Both the position numbers and the translations under genes were made by a program. Shown piece after piece: positions 57,093 to 64,000 of a stretch of 64,000 bases of DNA. How positions within the stretch are numbered: the stretch's first letter is position 1; every line of letters starts with the position of its first letter. The notes beneath the pieces were generated by a model. The model was not told where the DNA came from. It made no database searches and was given only the letters and a program-made list of their open reading frames with translations. The DNA comes from Penium margaritaceum (lineage: Eukaryota; Streptophyta; Zygnematophyceae; Desmidiales; Peniaceae). Location of the stretch: NCBI GenBank assembly GCA_023375785.1, contig SZWC01001510.1, forward strand, positions 62,001 to 126,000, read 5' to 3'.

Positions 57093-58068
57093 TATTGGAT
57101 CTGGAAGAGAGAGGGGGCCTGGGAGCAGCGAGCATGTGTGATTGGAAGGGCATCACTTGTGCTGAAGAATGGTTGTTCAATCACTCAAAATGATGGAGTA
57201 CATATAGAGCTAGAGCTTGGGCAAGTCAGCCCTCTCACAAGCCACACCACTTAGCCATGGAGGCTAAGGCTCACACACTAGAGTCCATAATCTCACACAA
57301 GGGAGGAAATNNNNNNNNNNNNNNNNNNNNTGTTGGATCTGGAGGAGAGAGGGAGCCTTGGAGCAGCGAGCATGTGTGATTGGAAGGGCATCACTTGTGC
57401 TGAAGAATGGTTGTTGAATCACTCAAAATGATGGAGTACATATAGAGCTAGAGCTTGGGCAAGTCAGCCCTCTCACAAGCCACACCACTTAGCCATGGAG
57501 GCTAAGGCTCACACACTAGAGTCCATAATCTCACACAAGGGAGGAAATTAGCCTAGCAATCAGGCTAACCACTCACACACGACCTAGAGAGCTAGAAAAT
57601 GCTCTCATGGCACACTCCTAGTGGTCACATAACCCACAATCCCATGTAGAATTGCCATGTTTCCATGGCTAGCACACAAGGATCTCACCTCACCTAAAAA
57701 GTAGGGAAAGGTACCTTTATCCTAGTGAGCACACTCTGACAAGGTAATCCTAAGACCAAGGACCTTTTTGGATATTTCTCCTATCAGGTCTTGACCCTGG
57801 ACCTCTTGCCTTTTTCTTTTCTCAGGCTAAGGCATGGAGCCATCGCCCATGGTCACCCCGATATCGGCGGTCGATGACCTCGAAAACTACGAAAATTCAT
57901 ATCTCTCAATCCGACCGTTGGATTGGCCTCAAACTTGGACCGTAGACATGCTGCTACTTGATTGTTCCAATGGTGAAGTCAGATTGATGATCGGAGTACG
58001 CATTTGATACTTTCCTTGAACTTGCTCATGAGAACCTGAAACTGAGCCAGATGGCTCCTTTTCCAACA
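57093..58068 (-). repeat. Family 1 LTR (3' LTR of G), with 20-N gap
   Basis: Antisense LTR from TATTGGATCTGGAAG. The stretch 57093-57310 is repeated at 57331-57548 on the other side of the N run, so the LTR is probably about 738 bp in reality. Ends TTTTCCAACA before the polypurine tract (58069-58083). Confidence 0.88.
57311..57330. other. Assembly gap (20 Ns)
   Basis: The only gap written as a run of Ns. The sequence after it restarts at the LTR terminus TGTTGGATCTGG. Confidence 0.95.
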
Positions 58069-58083
58069 ATCTCCCACTTTGCC

Positions 58084-61000
58084 GCAGATAAAGTGGGCTG
58101 AGTCCACATGCCTTCATGCAGAACTGCGACTTCTCATGGATTACTAGCTTGGTACAGAAATAAGCGACCTGCTTGCTGGTTGGAGTAAACTCCAACTTGA
58201 TAGTACCCTCTTGCACCATATGCCTCATGAAGTGATATGCGATGTCAATGTGCTTGGTGCGTGCATGGTGCTCAGGATTCTGGGGAAGTGCGATTGCGCT
58301 CAGGCTGTCGACGTGCACAGGAACTGGAACTGCTACACTCCCACTCATTTCTGCCATGAAACGATGAAGCCGAACTGCTTCCTTGGCTCCAAAGCTGAGA
58401 AAGACGTAGTGAGCTTCTATGCTTGAGGTAGCCATGACCACCTGCCGCTTGTTGCACCAGTTGATGGCCCCACCATTCATGAGGAACACATGTTCAGAGA
58501 TGGACTTACGGTCCTCAGGGTTTGAAGCCCAATCTGCGTCTGTGTAGCCAATAATGCTCTTGTCGTTGCCCTTGTAGGTGATGCCCATCTTGATGGTTCG
58601 AGCAAGGTAGCGGAAAATCCGCTTCACTACCTTCTGGTGCTCAGGTCCGGGGTTTCCCATGTGCTGGCTCACAACGCTAACAGCCTGTGTAAGGTCTGGC
58701 CTGGTTGCCACCATCAAGTACATGAGGCTACGAACAGCGCTCTCGTACTTCTGCAGCTCAGCTGGATCTGCTTCTCCACTGAAGCTCACGAGGTACTGCC
58801 GCGTCTCGAGCGGCGTGCGATGGGTTTGGCCTCTGCCATGCCGAACCATTGCAGGACGTCCTTGATGTAGCGACTCTGCTGTAGCGAGAGAGAGCGTCAT
58901 TTGCGGTCACGCGTGATCTGGATCCCGAGGAAATATGACGCCTCTTCGAGATCAGACATCTGGAAGCGCTCCTGCATGGCCTCCTTGAACTCCTGTAGTG
59001 CAGACATGCTGTTGGAAAGGAAGAGCATGTCATCCACATAGACAATGATGATGAGGATCTCATGCTCATGCTGCCAGCGATACACGCTATAGTCATACTC
59101 GCTGCGCTCAAACCCCATGCACTACAACGTCGCATCGAACTTTTGGTTCCAAGCACGCGACGCTTGCTTGAGGCCATACAGCGACTTTTGCAGCTTGCAA
59201 ACCAGGTGCTCCGGGCCATCCATGATGAACCCCTCCGGCTGCTCCATGTAGATCTCCTTCAAATCATCATTCAAGAATGGCGTCTTGACATCCATGTGGT
59301 GAACCTCGAAGTCCTCAACTGTTGCATAAGAGAGGAGCGTGCGCACAGAGGCAAGCTTTGCAACAGGGGCAATAGTTTCTGTTTAGTCGATGCCCTCCTG
59401 CTGCTAGTAGCCCTTGGCAACCAGCCTTGCCTTGGACTTTTCCAGGTTACCACTTGCTCCTCGCTTCATCTTGAACACCCATTTGCACTTGATCACCTTA
59501 CGTCCAGGTGGACGCTCGGTCAGCTCCCACATGCCGTTGTCCAGCTGCAACTGTATCTCATGCTGCACAGCTTGCGCCCAATCTGCTGCATCCGGTGCAG
59601 CCATGGCCTCCTTGTATGATATTGGCTCATCTGAATCTGCTACAACTGTGATCTTTATCTGTTCTGGTTTCCGCAGCATCCAGAAATGGCCGCCCTCACC
59701 AGGCTTGTAACGCACCCTAAGGGTGCGTTATAGGGGTACCTTCAACCTCGTACTGGAGCGTTAGCGGGCGGCTGGCGCACTGCTAGTGGTACAACTGCTG
59801 CTGCTCGTAGTGCTACATCTCCCTTCTCTGCTTCTGCCAATGAGGCTGTTGTATCTGCTGCATCAGACATGGGAGAGTAGAGTAGTCTCCCACTGTCACA
59901 GTAGAGGAAGGATCGGGAGAGACTAGGTCACGAAGGATTTCTGCTCCCATTGTCTCGTCAATTGCTGGTTCTGCTACCTCTTCATAGACAATGTTGGTGC
60001 CAATGACGTCGCTCTTATTGAAGACCCATCCCTGGAGATGATGACGTGGCCTGTATCCCTCTCGTAGAGTCGATAGGCCTTGCTCGCCACGTCGTAGCCA
60101 ATCATCAGCATCTGAGCTCTCTTTGCGTCCAATTTCTCTTGCTTCTCCTTGGGCACGTGTATGTGCTCGGGGCTGCCAAATGCTCGGAGATGACCCACGC
60201 TCGGTTTCTTGCCGAACCACACCTCGTACGGCATCATTTGCTCAAGCGCCTTAGTTGGACTGCGGTTCTTGATGTAGACCGCAGTGCTCACAGCTTCAAC
60301 CCTGAAGTCGTAGGTCAGCCAAGCCGCGTGCAGCATGGAGCGTGCCAACCCCACAATGGTACGGTTGGCATATTCAACTACACTATTATGCTGCAGCGAG
60401 TACGCCGCGATACGCTGCGCCTTGATGCCAGCTGCTACGAGGTAGTCCCGGAACTCCTTGCTCAGGTACTCTCCACCGCGATCGCTGCAAAACGCCTTGA
60501 TCTTCATGCTAGTCTGGTTCTCTACCATGGCCTTGAACTCCTTGAACCTGTCAAAGCACTGGTCCTTGGAAGGAAGTACACAGCAATGTAATGGCTGAAA
60601 TCATCAATGAAGGTCAGGAAATACCTTGAGCCTTCAAGGCTCTGGGTCTGCATCGGAACGTACAAGGCCGTATGGACCAGCTCCAACACCTCCTTGGCAC
60701 GCTCTCCTGCTCCAAAGAACGCCTCCCGGTGTTGCTTCCCCTCCAAACAGTCGATGCACAACTGCTACTCAAACTTAGAGATGGTAGGCAGGTCACGGAC
60801 CATCTGCTTTGCTTCAAGCTGCTGGAAGGCACGCATGCCGATGTGGGCGTAGCGCGCATGCCAGATCTCGCCATCTGTCGCCTGCACCACTACTGCAAGA
60901 CTTTGCTCATGCGGGATCTTGGCCGCCCCCAGTAGGCGGTACATGTCGCCCTCCTTCACCGACTTAGCCAACTCCCCTCCTGTATCCTTGTTAAGGATGT

Positions 61001-61380
61001 AGCCATAGTCATCATCGAAGACGATGCGCACTCCTGTATTTGTAAGAGAGGAGACTGAGAGGAGGTTGAATGTAGCATCAAATACATACAACACACCATG
61101 GAACAGTCCCTCTTCAATGCCACGTGGGGTCTCCAACTACATCTCCACAATCCTAATCCCCTTAGCAAACACCACTCGATCATCACCCATAGCGATAGGA
61201 CGGGGAGGGATGGACAACAGTTGTGTAAACCACTGAGTCCTATTGTGATGTGTGAGGCTCTTGGTACACCCTGAGTCCTTGTTCCATGCGAGATCCGCCT
61301 TCTCCACCTGCGACATGTCAGATTTCGCCATGAAGAGACGGTCGCGCACCTCCTTGGCCTCATTCATGTTGCAAAAGCGG
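58084..61380 (-). pseudogene. pol region of element G
   Basis: Read right to left: protease (about 61030-61380), integrase (about 60000-61000), linker (about 59720-60000), RT (about 58800-59715, YVDDM at 59026-59040) and RNase H (about 58090-58790). The RNase H and end of RT form one long uninterrupted stretch, the best in family 1 here. A tandem GGGTGCGTTATA-type repeat lies near 59715-59735 in the linker. Broken. Confidence 0.88.
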
Positions 61381-61392
61381 CGCACACCAGCC

Positions 61393-61490
61393 GGGTTTTC
61401 TACTGCTGCTGCTGCTGACGCTGCTGTGACTGCTGTTGCTGGTGCTGCTACTTTTCCTCCTACTACTGCGATGATTATTGCTGTGGGTGC
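61393..61490 (-). repeat. CTG/CAG-derived repeat of element G
   Basis: Degenerate triplet tract (CTG with GCT/GCC interruptions) in the gag-protease linker. It is the least pure of the family 1 tracts although G is one of the younger insertions. Confidence 0.75.
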
Positions 61491-61499
61491 TCCTTCTGG

Positions 61500-62335
61500 T
61501 CCTTCTTGAGCTTTAAACACTCCTTTTTGTAGTGTCCCTCTTTCTGGCAAAAGTGGCATTTGCCTTTCTTTCTACCTCTCTGCTCCCCTGACTGTTGCTG
61601 CTGCTACTGGTTCCGTGAGATCGTGGCCACAAAAGCTGCTTCACTCCAGCCGCCGCCATTGCGCTTTGCTGCATTGCGACGCAATTCCAGCTGCACCAGG
61701 TGTGTGCAGATGAAGTGGAGGTGGAGAGTTGGCTCGCACTCCAACATCTCTTGCACCGTGTCGTAGCTGGTTGGGAGTCCCCTCAGCAAGAGGAGGATGA
61801 AGCAGGTATCTTCCACAGGGTTGCTGGCAGCTCTCAGCTGCTTCGCCAGCTCCTTTGCCCTGTCCAAGTATGCCTCCATCCCTTCACCACCCTCCATTTT
61901 CAGCTCCATCATCTTTTCCTCCAAAAGCATGAGGAATGCAGGATCCTTGCTCTCATACTTCTTGCACAATGTGTCCCACCCCTCCTTTGCAGTAGCCTTG
62001 TCACTCACGTACTGAAGATGCCGGTTGGAGATGGTGTTGAGAAGCAACCTGTAGGCCTGCCTGTCCTTCTTCTTCCACTCCTCATACACCGTAGGTATAG
62101 CTGCAGAAGAACCCGCATCAGCTACACCCTTTTGCGGAGTCTTCCCCACCACCACCTGCGCTGCGGTGATGCCTTTTGCCTGTGGAACTGGAGCTAGCTC
62201 GTCGCCGCTCATCCCCTCTCACAAGCCCCTCTCCTCCAAAAGGAGGCAGGTATGCATCTTCCAAAACGTGAAGTTGGCGCGTCCCTTCAGCCTCTCCAAA
62301 GGCTAGGCTGCTGTCACAACGCCAGCTGCTGCCAT
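61500..62335 (-). pseudogene. gag region of element G
   Basis: Starts near 62335 with MAAAGVVTAA and PLERLKGRANF. The UBN2-type core is well kept from 62212 down to about 61604 (LCKKYESKDPAFLML, LLLRGLPTSYDTVQ), followed by a knuckle (CHFCQKEGHYKKEC) near 61515-61560. Broken. Confidence 0.88.
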
Positions 62336-62968
62336 TTTGAGACTTGGTGACGCTCAGCGCTGCCCTTGGATGGCGGCCCTACCCCTTCTTCTGCTCCTGC
62401 TTCTGCCAGAAACCTGTCTGACAGAAAATGGACTGTAGATGCTAGCACACTGGGAAATGTGAAAATCGGAGCCCAGCACTGGAAAATTCAGCTCAAAACC
62501 TTTTAGATCAACCCATAAAAGAGGGTCATCAACAGGGGATTTTAAAAGATATGCCCTTTTGAAAACTGGGCATGCTTCTGCTCCTACTCACACTCAGACC
62601 AGCCAGCTTGTAAACGGCTTTTCTCCTAGACAAATTCATGGAATGCAAATATTTTTGCGCCAATTTGAAGCTTAGAAAAAACACTACACTTCGCATGTGC
62701 CACGTTTTAAATTTGACAAAGAAACAAGAGAGTTATGGTCATCACAAGGCGACAGTCTTACTCATAGAGAAGAGAGTAGCCCTAGCCCACATGGTTTTGA
62801 GCGTAACTCTCCATCCGACCGTTGGACCTTTGCGATCTTGGACTCGTTTAAAAGCTTGTCTCTTGAACTTAAAGATTAAGTGGACGATTGTCAAATCTAG
62901 TGGAGATATTTACCCCAATCCGTCACTCTCAAAGTGACAGCCTGTGTTGGTTGAAAGTGGCAGAACTT
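62336..62968 (-). other. 5' untranslated leader of element G
   Basis: About 630 bp non-coding leader, homologous to the other family 1 leaders. Confidence 0.76.
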
Positions 62969-62981
62969 GGCTCTGATACCA
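62969..62981 (-). other. Primer-binding site of element G
   Basis: Exact TGGTATCAGAGCC in sense, two bases from the LTR. Confidence 0.94.
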
Positions 62982-62983
62982 AA

Positions 62984-63660
62984 TGTTGGATCTGGAGGAG
63001 AGAGGGAGCCTTGGAGCAGCGAGCATGTGTGATTGGAAGGGCATCACTTGTGCTGAATAATGGTTGTTCAATCACTCAAAATGATGGAGTACATATAGAG
63101 CTAGAGCTTGGGCAAGTCAGCCCTCTCACAAGCCACACCACTTAGCCATGGAGGCTAAGGCTCACACAAGAGTCCATAATCTCACACAAGGGAGGAAATC
63201 AGCCTAGCAATCAGGCTGACCACTCACACACGACCTTTCCTTACTTTTTAGGTAAGGTGAGATCCTTGTGTGCTAAGACCAAGGACCATTTTAGATAATT
63301 CTCCCATCAGGTCTTGACCCTGGAGCTCTGACAAGGCAATCCTAAGACCAAGGACCATTTTAGATAATTCTCCCATCAGGTCTTGACCCTGGACCTCTTG
63401 CCTTTTTCTTTTCTCGGGCTAAGGCATGGAGCCATCGCCCATGGTCACCCGGATATTGGGAGTCGATGACCCTGGAAACTGCAAAAATTCATATCTCCCA
63501 ATCACATTGTTGGATCGGCCTCAAACTTGGACCGTAGATGTTTTCCCACCTGATCTTTCCTATAGTGAAGTCGGATTGACGATCCGACTAGGCATCTGGT
63601 ACTTTCCTGCAACTTGCTCCTGTGGACCGGAAACTGAGCCAGATGGCTCCTTTTCCAACA
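62984..63660 (-). repeat. Family 1 LTR (5' LTR of G)
   Basis: 677 bp, antisense, TGTTGGATCTGGAGG to TTTTCCAACA, followed by the right target duplication. It is internally rearranged compared with other family 1 LTRs. Confidence 0.9.
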
Positions 63661-64000
63661 CTTCCTTCCCGTGTGACTCTTCCTGGAAGGTCACATCTCT
63701 AGAGGTGATGACTCTCCCTGTTGCTTGGTCCCACAGCCTATACGCCTTGTGCGCGGCCTTGTAGCCGATCATCACGTACTTGCGCGCACGTGCATCCAAC
63801 TTCCCCGCTCCTTGCTCGGCCTAGACTTTGGCCCAAGCCGTGCAGCCGAATGCCTTTAGGTGAGAGGCATCCAGCTTCTTTCCCGACCACGCCTCCTGCG
63901 GCGTCATGCGTTCTGCACTTTACTCCTTTTCTGTCCCCTTGCTGTGCAATGCTGCAACGGGCATGAGATTGATGAGGTAGCATGCGGTGCGCGCTGCTTC
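63661..64000 (-). pseudogene. Integrase C-terminal region of element H
   Basis: Minus-strand coding for the VMIGYKAAHKAYRLWDQATG and RVITSRDVTFQEESHGKE segment and, further right, the integrase end. Matches 36360-36720 of element P. Runs off the window edge. Broken. Confidence 0.85.

Larger units (their letters stand above)
57093..63660 (-). mobile_element. Complete family 1 Ty1/copia element G inside H
   Basis: Full-structure minus-strand element: 3' LTR (57093-58068, containing a 20-N gap), polypurine tract, RNase H, RT, integrase, protease, CAG linker, gag, leader, primer site and 5' LTR (62984-63660). Flanked by the exact 5-bp duplication cttcc. Over the first 270 bp its two LTRs differ by only about five positions, so it looks younger than E. 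One LTR is internally rearranged. Coding region still broken, with about eight to ten breaks. Confidence 0.92.
54018..64000 (-). mobile_element. Family 3 Ty1/copia element H, interrupted by G and running off the window
   Basis: Minus-strand family 3 element: 3' LTR (54018-55041), polypurine tract, RNase H, RT and linker up to 57092, then element G, then the end of integrase from 63661 to the window edge. Coding sequence on both sides of G aligns with one continuous segment of element P (36600-36760). Its gag and 5' LTR lie beyond the window. Broken, with a handful of breaks. Confidence 0.87.

Noticed and set aside
1-64000. CRISPR-like or satellite array from the many repeated LTR blocks
   Set aside because: The repeats are 680-770-bp LTRs in both orientations with internal coding regions, not short regularly spaced units.
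1-64000. Envelope-bearing (retrovirus-like) element
   Set aside because: RNase H is followed directly by the polypurine tract and LTR in all complete copies. There is no room for an additional gene.

Overview
The window is a 64-kb block of nested, decayed LTR retrotransposons with no recognisable host gene, rRNA gene or functional tRNA gene. Nearly everything belongs to the Ty1/copia superfamily (order PR-IN-RT-RNase H, YVDD-type reverse transcriptase, zinc-knuckle gag). One small fragment looks Ty3/gypsy-like. The primer-binding sites match the initiator-methionine tRNA as found in plants, so a plant (streptophyte) chromosome with a large repeat fraction is likely. The species cannot be told from this sequence.

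Four copia families are separated here by LTR sequence. Family 1 dominates: LTR about 680-740 bp, TGTTGG...CCAACA, primer site TGGTATCAGAGCC. Family 3 has an LTR of about 760 bp (TGTTATG...GTGACA). Family 2 has an LTR of about 770 bp (TGTTGACC...) and its LTR resembles that of family 3. Family 4 is one partial copy. Families 3 and 4 carry a primer site matching the anticodon arm, not the 3' end, of the same initiator tRNA, which is the half-tRNA arrangement known from Drosophila copia and yeast Ty5.

Layout. 1-11750: plus-strand family 1 element A, interrupted at 3060-9353 by minus-strand element B, whose two outer ends are LTRs in inverted orientation. 11751-12880: a minus-strand integrase scrap and two broken LTRs. 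12882-23848: minus-strand family 1 elements C and D in tandem, sharing LTRs. 23849-31094: the 3' end and 3' LTR of family 2 element M, split by complete family 1 element E (24345-30656). 31095-32760: family 2 gag-pol fragment N. 32761-42588: plus-strand family 1 element F, whose 5' LTR is split by family 3 element P (33204-39242). 42590-50388: minus-strand family 1 element I, plus-strand fragment J and a further LTR K. 50389-50821: a family 2-like RNase H piece. 50822-about 52680: the 5' part of a minus-strand family 4 element. About 52680-54017: a Ty3/gypsy-like fragment holding a family 2 solo LTR. 54018-64000: minus-strand family 3 element H, split by complete family 1 element G (57093-63660) with a clean 5-bp target duplication.

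All coding regions are fossils with several to many breaks each. Eight assembly joints (seven single Ns and one run of 20 Ns) each lie on a direct repeat of about 160-320 bp, so local duplications next to Ns are probably assembly artefacts. The points most worth following are the two priming modes on one tRNA, a tRNA-like A-box/B-box module inside the family 2 and 3 LTRs, the shared-LTR tandem C-D, and two inserts with inverted LTR ends.
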